Of a stretch of DNA of 64,000 nt, positions 1 to 8,498 are shown one piece after another (within the stretch, counting starts at the first letter, position 1; each line of letters opens with the position of its first letter). The position numbers and the translations under genes are program-made. Origin of the DNA: Lachnospiraceae bacterium 3-1 (GTDB lineage Bacteria > Bacillota > Clostridia > Lachnospirales > Lachnospiraceae); the NCBI GenBank assembly GCA_000403255.2, contig KE159593.1, positions 67,969-131,968 on the forward strand, in the 5' to 3' direction. The notes below the pieces were generated by a model. That model saw only the letters and a program-made list of their open reading frames with translations. It ran no database searches and was not told where the DNA came from.

Positions 1-2
1 AG

Positions 3-275
3 CCCATACGGACAGGAATTCCCCTGCGGCTTTGGGATATTCTAGGAGCAGGTGGATTTGTGCTTACAAATTATCAGAGTGAAATTCCAGAATATTTTGA
101 AGTTGGAAAAGACCTGGACATTTATGCTAGTGAAGACGAACTAATAGATAAAATCAAATATTATCTGGAGCATGAGGAAGAGCGAAAAGAAATTGCCAGA
201 AATGGATATCAGAAGGCAAAAGAGCAGTATTCCCTGGAGCTTCGGGTGAAGCAGATTTTGCGGTTGGCAGGTTAA
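3..275 (+). CDS. CgeB-like glycosyltransferase, C-terminal fragment (5' end outside window)
   Basis: The reading frame is open from the window's left edge and ends at TAA 273-275, so only the last 90 residues are seen. The fragment has the hallmark of the CgeB/DUF3880 glycosyltransferase family: a G-I-P-L-R-L-W-D-I-L-G-A-G-G-F stretch followed by L-T-N-Y-Q and a helical tail rich in Glu and Arg (Y-Y-L-E-H-E-E-E-R). In this GT-B fold family that segment forms the nucleotide-sugar binding half. Such genes often sit beside flagellin genes in clostridia, where they may glycosylate flagellin or build surface glycans; that role is inference. A GTG at 60 is in frame but lies inside the conserved domain, so it is not the start. 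Confidence 0.8.
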   Translation, partial: PIRTGIPLRLWDILGAGGFVLTNYQSEIPEYFEVGKDLDIYASEDELIDKIKYYLEHEEERKEIARNGYQKAKEQYSLELRVKQILRLAG

Positions 276-324
276 AATCAATTTTCTTGGAATGAAAGTG
301 ATATGTTTGGAATAGGAGAAATAC

Positions 325-1395
325 ATGGTAGAAAAGAGGATAAGCGTAATTATCCCAGTATATAATGCGGAAGCGTATTTAGAGGAATGTATGGATTCAA
401 TGATCCATCAAACCATAGGGATAGAACATATAGAATTAATCGTGGTGGATGATGGTTCCACAGACAACTCCCTGGAATGCCTTATAGAATATGAAAAGAA
501 ATATCCCAATAGTATTCTGTTGGTGCCTTTGGAGGAAAATTGCGGTCAGGCCAATGCGCGGAATATTGGAATGGATTATGTTACTGCGCCATATTTTGCT
601 TTTGCTGATGCAGATGACTGGGTGGAACCTGATATTTATGAGAAAATGCTAGACAAAATGGAAAAGTTCCCATGTGATATGGTTCATTGTTTTCATGTAG
701 AGCACATGGAAAACAGAAAGGAACATTATGTAAAAACGAAGAATCAAGAAGGCATTTATTATATGGGAAATAGGAAAAAGGAGGAGGATCCCTATTTTGA
801 GAGTGGCAGAGGCATAGGATGCTTTTTATATTCAACTAAGTGGATTAGAGAACATGGATTTAGATTTAAGCATTTTAAAAAATATGAGGATAATTATTGG
901 GATGGAACAGTTTTCTTTTTTGCAGAATCTGTTTATGTGATACCAGAATGCTTGTATCATTATAGAATCAGAGAATCATCAAATTCACATTCCAGAAATG
1001 ACAAGGATCATTTTGAACGTTTGAAGATTGAATTGGAGAAATTAAAATTTTATCAGGAAAAAGGGCTATTTCAGGACAATTATGAGAGAATTCAGGAACA
1101 ATTTTTAAATGTTTTTTATAGTAATACATTACACATTATATGCTGCCAATTTGATGAGATTCCCTTGGATGTTATACGACAGATGCAATTGACAGTGAAG
1201 GAGATATATCCAGATTATTTGGAGTATTGCAAGAAATCGAAACGGAATATTGAAGAAGTATTGACGGTAGCATTTGATTTTCCCATAGAGATATGGGAAA
1301 AGTACAAAAGATCATATTTGGAATGGGTACAAGAAGGAAAAAGTGATAAAATCCTGCAGTTTTATGGTAAGCTGCGAGGTAGCTTGAATTTATAG
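325..1395 (+). CDS. Glycosyltransferase family 2
   Basis: This 356-residue protein begins with the classic GT2 (GT-A fold) signature: I-S-V-I-I-P-V-Y-N near residue 6, V-V-D-D-G-S-T-D near residue 40, and a D-A-D-D metal-binding motif near residue 95. The family transfers a sugar from a nucleotide donor on the cytoplasmic face of the membrane. The ATG at 325 follows AGGAGAAATAC. It lies 50 bp after the CgeB-like gene and just before flagellin, so a role in flagellin or surface polysaccharide glycosylation is plausible but inferred. The acceptor cannot be read from sequence. The C-terminal half is helical with no recognised domain and no transmembrane segment. Confidence 0.9.
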   Translation: MVEKRISVIIPVYNAEAYLEECMDSMIHQTIGIEHIELIVVDDGSTDNSLECLIEYEKKYPNSILLVPLEENCGQANARNIGMDYVTAPYFAFADADDWVEPDIYEKMLDKMEKFPCDMVHCFHVEHMENRKEHYVKTKNQEGIYYMGNRKKEEDPYFESGRGIGCFLYSTKWIREHGFRFKHFKKYEDNYWDGTVFFFAESVYVIPECLYHYRIRESSNSHSRNDKDHFERLKIELEKLKFYQEKGLFQDNYERIQEQFLNVFYSNTLHIICCQFDEIPLDVIRQMQLTVKEIYPDYLEYCKKSKRNIEEVLTVAFDFPIEIWEKYKRSYLEWVQEGKSDKILQFYGKLRGSLNL

Positions 1396-1438
1396 AAAGT
1401 CTGATATAAGACAAAGGATATTGAGGAGGAAATTTAAA

Positions 1439-1810
1439 ATGGAAGACATACGCACACAGCAGATAGAGGCAGTGGAGGTTTTGAAGGATTACAATGAACG
1501 TTTGGTTCGGAGCATGAAAAATATTATCCCAGAGTTAGAAGGGGATAGGAAAAAAGATACAGACAAATTTCTTGATGAGATTATCAAAGGAATTAACTGG
1601 GAAATTGGCATTCTAAACGGAACCATGGAATTGATTAATGAGGGTGAAGAGCGTGTGAAGAAAGAGGAGATTAATGGCAGTATTTTAAAGCTAAGCAAAG
1701 CTCTGGAAGGAAAGCAGGATCATGAGATTGCCACATCCTTAAAAGAGACGCTTCCTGTGTTTGAGAATTTTGGAAAGGTTGCCGAAGAAGTGCTTAAGCT
1801 GGTAAAATAG
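1439..1810 (+). CDS. Small helical protein of unknown function upstream of flagellin
   Basis: This 123-residue, charged, all-helical protein begins M-E-D-I-R-T-Q-Q. I chose ATG 1439 because a strong AGGAGG lies at 1424-1429; an in-frame TTG at 1421 would overlap that ribosome binding site. No signal peptide, transmembrane segment or known motif is visible. The long amphipathic helices could form a four-helix bundle resembling flagellar chaperones, but I see no FliS or FlgN signature. It sits between a glycosyltransferase and flagellin, so a flagellar or glycosylation accessory role is only a guess from context. Confidence 0.75.
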   Translation: MEDIRTQQIEAVEVLKDYNERLVRSMKNIIPELEGDRKKDTDKFLDEIIKGINWEIGILNGTMELINEGEERVKKEEINGSILKLSKALEGKQDHEIATSLKETLPVFENFGKVAEEVLKLVK

Positions 1811-1841
1811 TCACAAAGCACCGGATTTTTCCAAATAACCG

Positions 1842-1869
1842 TTGCAAAAGTTTTTCCTTTTGCTATAAT
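1842..1869 (+). promoter_or_regulatory. Promoter for flagellin gene
   Basis: TTGCAA (1842-1847) and TATAAT (1864-1869) are separated by 16 bp and lie 58 bp before the flagellin ATG. The spacing and boxes fit the vegetative sigma factor. I do not see a clear sigma-28 (GCCGATAA) box here. Confidence 0.6.
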
Positions 1870-1926
1870 AAAATTAATGACAGCAGTGTTACGTACATAC
1901 AATGTGAAAAGGAAGGAGGTTATGAT

Positions 1927-2739
1927 ATGAGTATTTCATCTATAGGAAGAACCCAGAGTTTATACCAGAATCGAAGCTTATACACGAAGCAGAATCAGAA
2001 TCTGCACCGTAATTTTCAGCAGCTTTCCAGTGGAAAACGGATTAATAAAGCGTCGGATGATGCGGCAGGTCTTGCAATTGCAACTAAGATGCTATCCCAG
2101 AGTAATGGTTATGATGTAGGATGGCGGAATGCCGCAACCTCACAAGATATGGTGAATGTAGCGGAGGGCGGCTTATCCAAGATAACAGATTCTTTGCAGC
2201 GTATGCGTGAGCTGAGCATCCAGGCATCTAATACAGCGATTTACGGAGAGGATGACAGAGAGGCAATTCAGCAGGAAATTGATCAGCTGAAAGGTTATAT
2301 TTCTGATGCAGCAAAGAATACTCAATTTAATAATATGAATGTCTTAGATGGCTCCATGAAGAACTCTCATGTGGCGTCCAGCCCAGATGGGGGCGGAATG
2401 AACATCAATATGCCCAATGCAGTGTTGGATTCCTTAGGACTTTCAGATTATGACGTGACGGGTGATTTTGATATTTCTAAGCTTGACAGTGCGATGGAGA
2501 AGGTATCTTCTGCAAGAAGCAGTCTTGGAGCAACATACAATCGCCTGGATTATACGATGAATTATAATTCCTATGCATCTTATAATGTTACGGCATCCCG
2601 AAGCCGTCTGGAGGATTTGGATTATGGAAAGGCTGTTTCTGATATGAAGAAGAACAGCTTGCTGCAGGAATATCGGATTATGATGCAGAGGAAGCAGCAG
2701 GAACAGTATGGAACCGTGAATCGGTTGCTTAATTTCTAG
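1927..2739 (+). CDS. hag: Flagellin
   Basis: This 270-residue flagellin has the conserved D0/D1 regions at both ends. The N-terminus carries L-S-S-G-K-R-I-N-K-A-S-D-D-A-A-G-L-A-I-A near residue 34 and a Q-R-M-R-E-L-S-I-Q-A-S-N helix near residue 90. The C-terminus carries S-A-R-S-S-L-G-A-T-Y-N-R-L and ends with V-N-R-L-L-N-F. The variable D2/D3 centre is almost absent, so the filament subunit is near the minimal size for the family. A GGAGGT ribosome binding site lies close before ATG 1927. It is convergent with the FliD-like gene and shares a terminator with it. The last 30 residues (Q-R-K-Q-Q-E-Q-Y-G-T) depart somewhat from the usual flagellin tail, so it could be a secondary flagellin. Confidence 0.92.
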   Translation: MSISSIGRTQSLYQNRSLYTKQNQNLHRNFQQLSSGKRINKASDDAAGLAIATKMLSQSNGYDVGWRNAATSQDMVNVAEGGLSKITDSLQRMRELSIQASNTAIYGEDDREAIQQEIDQLKGYISDAAKNTQFNNMNVLDGSMKNSHVASSPDGGGMNINMPNAVLDSLGLSDYDVTGDFDISKLDSAMEKVSSARSSLGATYNRLDYTMNYNSYASYNVTASRSRLEDLDYGKAVSDMKKNSLLQEYRIMMQRKQQEQYGTVNRLLNF

Positions 2740-2762
2740 ACACTTAAGCTAGGCAAAAGAAT

Positions 2763-2798
2763 AAAAGAGCGGAAGTAAGTTCTTACTTCTGCTCTTTT
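2763..2798. terminator. Bidirectional terminator between convergent flagellin and fliD genes
   Basis: A near-perfect hairpin pairs AAAAGAGC-G-GAAGTAAG with CTTACTTC-T-GCTCTTTT around a TT centre. It has A-rich and T-rich flanks suited to termination on both strands, and it sits between two convergent genes. Confidence 0.85.
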
Positions 2799-2819
2799 TA
2801 TGAAAATTGGGAAAGGTGG

Positions 2820-4118
2820 CTAACAATAACGATCCATCATCATTCCAGAATAAATGCAAGTAATATATGGCGTAACCAGGTTCTTTCCTGGATTCTTATA
2901 AGTAACAATAATCTTATCCACATATTTCATAGGGTCTAAGGATGCAGTAGTTGCCTTTGTATTCAGCAGGTCTTTAAATTCATTTAATACCGATAAATGT
3001 TCTTCTGCATGATCGTCAGATACAGATTCCGTAAGTAAAGCCTTATCTATGGAAATCTCTCCCGTGTCATTTACTAACAGTCCGATGCTTTCTAAACTGC
3101 TCTGGAAGGTAAAAGCAGTATTACTCATATCACGGTAAAGTTTTACACTCTGCTGCTGTGACGCAGAATACTTATTGGCAGTATGCAAAATAGAATTGTA
3201 CGAATCTACCAATGTTTGAATGTTGTCCGCCATAGCATCTGCATTGGTCTTGAAACCAATTGTTGCGGGGTTTCCTTCCTCACTGAGACCCTGAAGTGTT
3301 AATTCAAAAATATGATCAATGGTAAAAGTGTTCGAATGGGAGGAACGTTCCACACCATCTAACAGGAATACAGCGTTCCCGGCCTCCTGGGAAACGTGAT
3401 CAATTCCCAATGTTTTTACCGCGGAAATAGAATCTTGTGATGCTTGTGGATAAATAGAAAATAAAAAACTTTCGCCAGATGCAATTCCGGTAGAAGCAGA
3501 TTCAATCTGTAATGCACTTAAACCATTTTCATCTTCAATCACAGAAGCCTTTAACCCGATATCAGCATTGGTAATCAGGTTTGCCAGCTTGTTTTGGGTG
3601 GTATAATTTGTATCATCTGAATTGATATTAAACTGGAACTCAAAAGTAGAGGAACTATTTTCCAAATCAAAAGAATAAGAACCAGGCTTTAAAGTCAAAT
3701 GATTTTTGTCTAAAAAATTTCCTAAATTAATTTGTGAAGTAGCAAGTTGTTTTACCTCAATAAGAAATGGAGCTGTTTCTTCTGATTTCTTGGAGTCTCC
3801 AATATATTCAGCAGAAACAACATCTTCCTGGGAAGAAACGGCAATTTTTTTCTGAAATGCATTGCCGATGCCTTCTTCTGCATCTGAAAGAGAAGCAACT
3901 ACATTTTTAATAATGCGGGTACTTTCCTTAATGTCAATGGCAAATTTTTTAACATCCCCCGAGTGTTTAATCTTATAGAGGGGGGAGTCTTTGTTGATTT
4001 TAACAATTGTATTATATATATTGCGCAATTCGCTCTTTTTGTGCGAATCATAACGGGAAGCCGTTTGTTTTCCATATGTGCTCAAATAATAGTTATAAGC
4101 AGTATCAATAGCGGCCAT
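2820..4118 (-). CDS. fliD: FliD-like flagellar hook-associated protein 2 (filament cap)
   Basis: This 432-residue protein is shorter than typical FliD proteins. The middle contains the FliD signature N-A-V-F-L-L-D-G-V-E-R-S-S followed by a Thr-rich strand and L-T-L-Q-G-L-S. A later helix (M-A-D-N-I-Q-T-L-V-D-S-Y-N-S-I-L) matches the FliD C-terminal domain, where Y-N is conserved. FliD caps the growing filament and folds exported flagellin, which fits its position beside flagellin. The start ATG (complement of 4116-4118) follows AAGGAGGGG. The N-terminal 100 residues are unusual for FliD, and the protein ends in M-M-M-D-R-Y-C. A specialised FliD paralogue is therefore possible. Confidence 0.75.
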   Translation of the reverse strand: MAAIDTAYNYYLSTYGKQTASRYDSHKKSELRNIYNTIVKINKDSPLYKIKHSGDVKKFAIDIKESTRIIKNVVASLSDAEEGIGNAFQKKIAVSSQEDVVSAEYIGDSKKSEETAPFLIEVKQLATSQINLGNFLDKNHLTLKPGSYSFDLENSSSTFEFQFNINSDDTNYTTQNKLANLITNADIGLKASVIEDENGLSALQIESASTGIASGESFLFSIYPQASQDSISAVKTLGIDHVSQEAGNAVFLLDGVERSSHSNTFTIDHIFELTLQGLSEEGNPATIGFKTNADAMADNIQTLVDSYNSILHTANKYSASQQQSVKLYRDMSNTAFTFQSSLESIGLLVNDTGEISIDKALLTESVSDDHAEEHLSVLNEFKDLLNTKATTASLDPMKYVDKIIVTYKNPGKNLVTPYITCIYSGMMMDRYC

Positions 4119-4281
4119 ACAAATCCCCTCCTTTCATCCGTGAAATCATGCCGAGACATGGGGGTAAAAATAACTCCTTGTATAATTTTGCGTTTTCGTA
4201 TATAATTTATATTATGTATCGGATGTTTGAGTGAGATTATTAATATATTTTTATTGTTTTTTTGAAATACGTTGAAAAGTA

Positions 4282-4311
4282 TTGACGAAATCGGGCAGGA
4301 TATGCTATAGT
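4282..4311 (+). promoter_or_regulatory. Promoter for rpmG-secE-nusG operon
   Basis: TTGACG (4282-4287) and TATAGT (4306-4311) are separated by 18 bp. They lie 66 bp upstream of the rpmG GTG and head the translation/transcription gene cluster. Confidence 0.7.
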
Positions 4312-4377
4312 AGACTAGCGATGGAAGTAGGTCTTTTTTTTATGCCTAAAATTAGAAATTAAGTGGAGGTGGAAGTT

Positions 4378-4527
4378 GTGCGCACAAGAATCACATTGGC
4401 ATGTACAGAATGTAAGCAACGGAATTATAACATGACCAAAGATAAGAAAACTCATCCAGACAGAATGGAGACCAAGAAATACTGCAGATTCTGCAGGAAA
4501 CACACGTTACACAAGGAAACCAAGTAA
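4378..4527 (+). CDS. rpmG: Large ribosomal subunit protein bL33
   Basis: This 49-residue protein is encoded from GTG 4378 after a GGAGG site to TAA 4525-4527. It reads [14 protein letters not shown] and later [15 protein letters not shown], the complete L33 pattern. Two CxxC pairs identify the zinc-binding (C+) form. The rpmG-secE-nusG order is standard in Firmicutes, and the gene is the first of that operon here. Confidence 0.95.
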   Translation: MRTRITLACTECKQRNYNMTKDKKTHPDRMETKKYCRFCRKHTLHKETK

Positions 4528-4610
4528 TCATATGGAGCAGAGTGAAGGTTAAAATATTTTTGACCGTTCCTGAATAGATGGTGCAAAACGTGCACCCTTG
4601 GAGGTAAAAA

Positions 4611-4817
4611 ATGGGAGAAACCAATACAGAAAAAGCTTCAAAAACGAGCTGGTTCACCGGTCTTAAGACAGAGTTTAACAAAATTATCTGGCCGGATAAA
4701 AAATCACTTAGCAGACAGACGGCTGCTGTGGTAGCTGTTTCTGTTGTATTAGGTCTGATCATTGCTGTATTAGATATTTTTATCCGATACGGTGTGGATA
4801 ACCTGGTAAAATTATAG
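4611..4817 (+). CDS. secE: Preprotein translocase subunit SecE
   Basis: This 68-residue protein has a hydrophilic N-terminus, the conserved amphipathic segment F-N-K-I-I-W-P-D-K, and one transmembrane helix (about residues 42-62). That is the single-helix SecE typical of Gram-positive bacteria. SecE clamps the SecY channel in the plasma membrane. GGAGGT precedes the ATG, and nusG follows after 16 bp, the usual operon arrangement. Confidence 0.95.
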   Translation: MGETNTEKASKTSWFTGLKTEFNKIIWPDKKSLSRQTAAVVAVSVVLGLIIAVLDIFIRYGVDNLVKL

Positions 4818-4833
4818 GAGGCATAGGTGATTT

Positions 4834-5352
4834 ATGGCAGAGGCAAACTGGTACGTAGTTCATACCTATTCAGGTTATGAAAATAAGGTGAAGGAGAACA
4901 TTGAAAAGACAATCGAAAATCGGCATCTTGAGGATCAGATTTTGGAAGTAAGAGTTCCGATGCAGAGTGTTGTGGAAATGAAAAACGGTGTAAAAAAGAC
5001 CGTAGAGAAAAAAATGTTTCCAGGATATGTTCTAATCAATATGGTTATGAATGATGATATATGGTATGTGGTTAGAAATACCAGAGGTGTTACCGGATTT
5101 GTTGGTCCGGGTTCCAAGCCCGTACCCCTTACTGAAGCTGAGATGAGACCATTGGGTATCCAGGTTGATCATAATGTGGTTGTAGACTTTGAGGAAGGCG
5201 ATACCATCAGAGTTACCGGCGGTGTCTGGAAAGATACAGTTGGAATTATTCAGGCCATAAACCATGGCAAACAGATGATTACAATCAATGTTGACCTGTT
5301 CGGTCGTGAAACGCCGGTTGAAATAAGTTTCACAGATATCAGAAAGTTATAA
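4834..5352 (+). CDS. nusG: Transcription termination/antitermination factor NusG
   Basis: This 172-residue protein has the NusG N-terminal domain (W-Y-V-V-H-T-Y-S-G-Y-E at residue 6, then M-F-P-G-Y-V-L near residue 61) and a C-terminal KOW domain (G-D-T-I-R-V-T-G-G-V-W-K near residue 128). NusG binds the RNA polymerase clamp and affects pausing, termination and coupling to ribosomes. It lies between secE and the L11 gene, as in most bacteria. Confidence 0.97.
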   Translation: MAEANWYVVHTYSGYENKVKENIEKTIENRHLEDQILEVRVPMQSVVEMKNGVKKTVEKKMFPGYVLINMVMNDDIWYVVRNTRGVTGFVGPGSKPVPLTEAEMRPLGIQVDHNVVVDFEEGDTIRVTGGVWKDTVGIIQAINHGKQMITINVDLFGRETPVEISFTDIRKL

Positions 5353-5414
5353 GATGCATAGTTGCAAAGATGAAAAAAGATGCAGTAAGTATTTAGTTAA
5401 GGAGGAATTTCCAA

Positions 5415-5840
5415 ATGGCAAAGAAAGTAGAAGGATATATCAAATTACAGATTCCTGCTGGAAAAGCTACACCTGCACCACCAGTTGGACCTGCACTTGG
5501 ACAGCATGGTGTAAATATTGTTGAATTTACAAAACAGTTTAATGCAAGAACTGCTGATCAGGGAGATTTAATTATTCCAGTAGTAATTACTGTGTATACG
5601 GATAGAAGTTTTAGCTTCATAACCAAAACTCCGCCTGCGCCAGTATTAATTAAAAAGGCATGCAATATCAAATCAGGTTCTGCAGTACCAAACAAAACAA
5701 AAGTAGCGACTATTTCCAAAGCAAAGATTCAGGAAATTGCAGAATTAAAAATGCCGGATTTGAATGCTGGTTCTTTGGAAGCGGCAATGAGCATGATTGC
5801 AGGAACAGCAAGAAGTATGGGAGTTACAGTAGAAGAGTAG
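5415..5840 (+). CDS. rplK: Large ribosomal subunit protein uL11
   Basis: This 141-residue protein has the L11 pattern: [21 protein letters not shown] at the N-terminus and [10 protein letters not shown] near the end. L11 forms the stalk base at the GTPase-associated centre and is needed for factor binding and the stringent response. An AGGAGG precedes the start, and rplA follows after 72 bp. Confidence 0.97.
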   Translation: MAKKVEGYIKLQIPAGKATPAPPVGPALGQHGVNIVEFTKQFNARTADQGDLIIPVVITVYTDRSFSFITKTPPAPVLIKKACNIKSGSAVPNKTKVATISKAKIQEIAELKMPDLNAGSLEAAMSMIAGTARSMGVTVEE

Positions 5841-5912
5841 AACGCTTATTTGTATTTTCGAAGTAGTGGGAGGGACAGACTCCCGATATTACCACAAGGA
5901 GGTTATTGAGTA

Positions 5913-6605
5913 ATGAAACGAGGAAAGAAATATACAGAAGCTGCAAAAGCAATCGATAGAGCAGCACAGTATGATACAGCAGAAGCAATCAGCTTGGTAA
6001 AAGCGGTAGCAGTTGCGAAATTTGATGAAACCATTGAAGCCCATATCAGAACCGGTTGCGACGGGCGTCATGCAGAACAGCAAGTTCGTGGTGCGGTTGT
6101 ATTACCTCATGGAACAGGTAAAACCGTTAAAGTTTTAGTATTTGCGAAAGGTGATAAGGTAGACGAAGCATTGGCAGCAGGCGCTGACCATGTAGGAGGA
6201 GAAGAATTGATTCCCAAAATCCAGAATGATGGATGGTTGGATTTTGACGTTGTAGTTGCTACTCCTGACATGATGGGCGTGGTAGGCCGTCTGGGTCGTG
6301 TACTTGGACCAAAAGGGTTAATGCCGAATCCAAAGGCAGGTACCGTAACCATGGATGTTACTAAGGCAATCAATGATATCAAAGCCGGTAAGATTGAATA
6401 TAGATTAGATAGAACCAATATTATCCATGTGCCAGTTGGAAAAGCATCTTTTACTGAAGAACAATTAGCGGACAACTTCCAGACCCTTATGGATGCCATC
6501 ATAAAAGCAAGACCTTCATCTTTGAAGGGGCAGTATTTAAGAAGCGTTACCCTGGCTCCCACCATGGGACCTGGCGTAAAACTTAATACAGCAAAGTTTG
6601 TATAA
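5913..6605 (+). CDS. rplA: Large ribosomal subunit protein uL1
   Basis: This 230-residue protein has full-length uL1 features: M-K-R-G-K-K-Y at the start, [17 protein letters not shown] near residue 130, and G-K-I-E-Y-R-L-D-R near residue 157. L1 forms the mobile stalk at the E site and commonly represses its own operon by binding its mRNA. It ends the first ribosomal operon; a new promoter follows almost at once. Confidence 0.97.
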   Translation: MKRGKKYTEAAKAIDRAAQYDTAEAISLVKAVAVAKFDETIEAHIRTGCDGRHAEQQVRGAVVLPHGTGKTVKVLVFAKGDKVDEALAAGADHVGGEELIPKIQNDGWLDFDVVVATPDMMGVVGRLGRVLGPKGLMPNPKAGTVTMDVTKAINDIKAGKIEYRLDRTNIIHVPVGKASFTEEQLADNFQTLMDAIIKARPSSLKGQYLRSVTLAPTMGPGVKLNTAKFV

Positions 6606-6612
6606 TTTAATG

Positions 6613-6641
6613 TTGACATCTAGAATATACAATGTTATACT
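6613..6641 (+). promoter_or_regulatory. Promoter for rplJ-rplL
   Basis: A consensus TTGACA (6613-6618) and TATACT (6636-6641) lie 17 bp apart, directly after rplA and about 170 bp before rplJ. Confidence 0.85.
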
Positions 6642-6649
6642 AAACAAGC

Positions 6650-6800
6650 ATGTGACCGAAGACAGCAGGTGCTTTCGAGCGTAACAGTATGACCTGCCGA
6701 GGCAATTTACAGAAGTATTTTATTTCTGGTAAAGGAATGAAAGATTATTTCAAGCCTCTTTGTCTCGTACGAAGAGGCTATTTTATTATAATATAAGGAG
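6650..6800 (+). promoter_or_regulatory. L10 leader with attenuator hairpin
   Basis: The roughly 170-nt untranslated leader before rplJ occupies the place of the conserved L10 leader, which binds the L10-L12 complex for autoregulation. It contains a paired region around GCAGGTGC/GACCTGC and ends with a hairpin AGCCTCTT (6753-6760) / AAGAGGCT (6772-6779) followed by ATTTTATT, which looks like an attenuator. Identity as an L10 leader rests on position and general shape; I did not fold it by computer. Confidence 0.65.
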
Positions 6801-6811
6801 GTGCACAATTC

Positions 6812-7342
6812 GTGGCAAAAGTAGAATTAAAGCAGCCTGTGGTACAGGAAATCTCTGAGTACATCAAAGATGCCCAGTCTGTAGTGTTGGTAGATTACCG
6901 TGGATTGACTGTAGACGAAGATACACAGATGCGTAAGCAGTTGAGAGAAGCTGGTATTGTATACAAAGTATATAAGAACACATTGATGAATTTTGCATTT
7001 AAGGGAACTGATTGCGAAGACATGTGTTCATTATTGGAAGGACCTAATGCAATTGCTGTTTCCAAAGATGATGCAACTGCACCAGCAAGAATTCTCGCTA
7101 AATTTTCAAAGACAGCTCCTGCATTGGAATTAAAAGCAGGCATTGTGGAAGGAACGTTCTATGATGCTGATGGAATCAAAGTAATTGCTTCTATTCCATC
7201 CAGAGAAGAGCTGCTTTCCAAGTTCCTTGGAAGCATTCAGTCACCAATCACCAATTTTGCTCGTGTTCTTAATCAGATTGCAGAACAGGGTGGGGAACCA
7301 GCTGTGGCAGAGGAAGCTGCTCCAGCGGCTGAAAGCAACTAG
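6812..7342 (+). CDS. rplJ: Large ribosomal subunit protein uL10
   Basis: This 176-residue protein starts at GTG 6812 after AAGGAGGTG. It shows the L10 pattern V-V-L-V-D-Y-R-G-L-T-V near residue 25 and Y-K-V-Y-K-N-T-L near residue 52, with a C-terminal helix that binds L7/L12 dimers. The Ala/Glu-rich tail (A-V-A-E-E-A-A-P-A-A-E-S-N) is common in clostridia. It is followed by rplL after 73 bp. Confidence 0.97.
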   Translation: MAKVELKQPVVQEISEYIKDAQSVVLVDYRGLTVDEDTQMRKQLREAGIVYKVYKNTLMNFAFKGTDCEDMCSLLEGPNAIAVSKDDATAPARILAKFSKTAPALELKAGIVEGTFYDADGIKVIASIPSREELLSKFLGSIQSPITNFARVLNQIAEQGGEPAVAEEAAPAAESN

Positions 7343-7415
7343 CGATTGGCAAGCCTATAAGGAATGATTTGCAAAATTTAAAACCAAAACAAATATAAAA
7401 TGGAGGTAAATTATA

Positions 7416-7793
7416 ATGGCAAAATTAACAACAGAAGAATTTATCGAAGCTATTAAAGAGTTAAGCGTATTAGAGTTAAATGATTTAGTAAAAGCATGTG
7501 AAGAAGAATTCGGTGTATCTGCAGCAGCAGGCGTTGTAGTTGCAGCAGCAGCAGGAGACGGTGCAGGCGCAGCAGAAGAGAAAACTGATTTCAATGTAGA
7601 ATTGACAGAAGTTGGACCAAACAAGGTTAAAGTAATCAAGGTTGTTCGTGAAGTTACCGGACTTGGCCTGAAGGAAGCAAAAGAAGTAGTTGATAATGCT
7701 CCGAAGGTAGTAAAAGAAGGCGCTGAGAAGGCAGAAGCAGAAGATATCAAAGCAAAATTAGAAGCAGAAGGCGCAAAAGTAACTTTAAAATAA
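7416..7793 (+). CDS. rplL: Large ribosomal subunit protein bL12 (L7/L12)
   Basis: This 125-residue protein has a helical dimerisation domain ([11 protein letters not shown]), an Ala/Gly-rich hinge near residues 35-52, and the factor-binding C-terminal domain ([20 protein letters not shown]). It forms the stalk that recruits translational GTPases. A strong terminator follows, so rpoB is not simply cotranscribed here. Confidence 0.97.
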   Translation: MAKLTTEEFIEAIKELSVLELNDLVKACEEEFGVSAAAGVVVAAAAGDGAGAAEEKTDFNVELTEVGPNKVKVIKVVREVTGLGLKEAKEVVDNAPKVVKEGAEKAEAEDIKAKLEAEGAKVTLK

Positions 7794-7815
7794 TTGCCAG
7801 TTGGCAGATTAATAG

Positions 7816-7864
7816 CAGCATGTTATTTTTCATGGAAATATGGAAAATAACATGCTGTTTTTTG
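7816..7864 (+). terminator. Intrinsic terminator after rplL
   Basis: A 16-bp stem pairs CAGCATGTTATTTTTC (7816-7831) with GGAAAATAACATGCTG (7842-7857), followed by a run of T. It separates rplJL from the sigma factor gene. Confidence 0.9.
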
Positions 7865-7945
7865 ATAGATTTCCTTTTTGCCATCCGTAATAATAAGTGT
7901 AACACAAAACAAACCGGCGCGCAGGTTTGGAAAAGAGGATAATTT

Positions 7946-8497
7946 ATGAAGATTGGAGAAAAAAATTATATTCGGCAATTACAATTGCATAATGAAAAGG
8001 CGCTCATGTATGTAATCGATGCATATGGAGGATTGCTGATGGCAGTAATACGAAAACATCTTTTCAGTCTCCCGGAGCGACAGGAGGAATGCTTTGATGA
8101 TGTACTCCTGAAAATCTGGCAGAATATTTCTGATTTCGATGAGAATAAGAATTCCTTTAAAAATTGGGCAGCGGCCATTGCAAGATACCGAGCGATTGAT
8201 TATTTGCGCCAGTATCAGCGGGAACTGACAACCGTAAGCATAGAAGATACCCTCATTGTTCGGGAAGACAGTATGCTGACAGGGATGATAGAAAAAGAGA
8301 TATCGGAAGAAATAGAAAAAATGTTGAGTTTCTTAAAACCTTCGGACAGGGAATTATTTTTGAAAATATATGTAGAAGAAAAGACCATAGAGCAGGTGAG
8401 TGAAGAAACAGGAATGAAGAGAGAAGTGATTTATAATCGCCTGTCCAGAGGAAAGCATAAGATTCGCAGACAGTACAGGACGGAAAGAGGTGTTTGA
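7946..8497 (+). CDS. ECF-type sigma-70 family RNA polymerase sigma factor
   Basis: This 183-residue protein has sigma region 2 (E-E-C-F-D-D-V-L-L-K-I-W-Q-N-I then N-S-F-K-N-W-A-A-A-I-A-R-Y-R-A-I-D-Y-L-R) and region 4 (K-P-S-D-R-E-L-F-L-K-I-Y-V ... I-E-Q-V-S-E-E-T-G-M-K-R-E-V-I-Y-N-R-L-S-R-G-K), with no regions 1 or 3. That is the extracytoplasmic-function layout. Its stop codon is one base from the start of the DUF4179 protein, its likely membrane anti-sigma partner. An AT-rich spacer precedes it with no clear sigma-A promoter, consistent with autoregulation (inference). Its site between rplL and rpoB is unusual. Confidence 0.9.
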   Translation: MKIGEKNYIRQLQLHNEKALMYVIDAYGGLLMAVIRKHLFSLPERQEECFDDVLLKIWQNISDFDENKNSFKNWAAAIARYRAIDYLRQYQRELTTVSIEDTLIVREDSMLTGMIEKEISEEIEKMLSFLKPSDRELFLKIYVEEKTIEQVSEETGMKREVIYNRLSRGKHKIRRQYRTERGV

Positions 8498-8498
8498 T

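Noticed and set aside
3963-4205. Plus-strand 80-codon ORF over the start of the FliD-like gene
   Set aside because: Antisense to the fliD start and its ribosome binding site; no features of a real protein.
6107-6619. Minus-strand ORF of 170 codons across rplA
   Set aside because: Shadow of the rplA reading frame; Ser/Thr/Pro-rich product without features.
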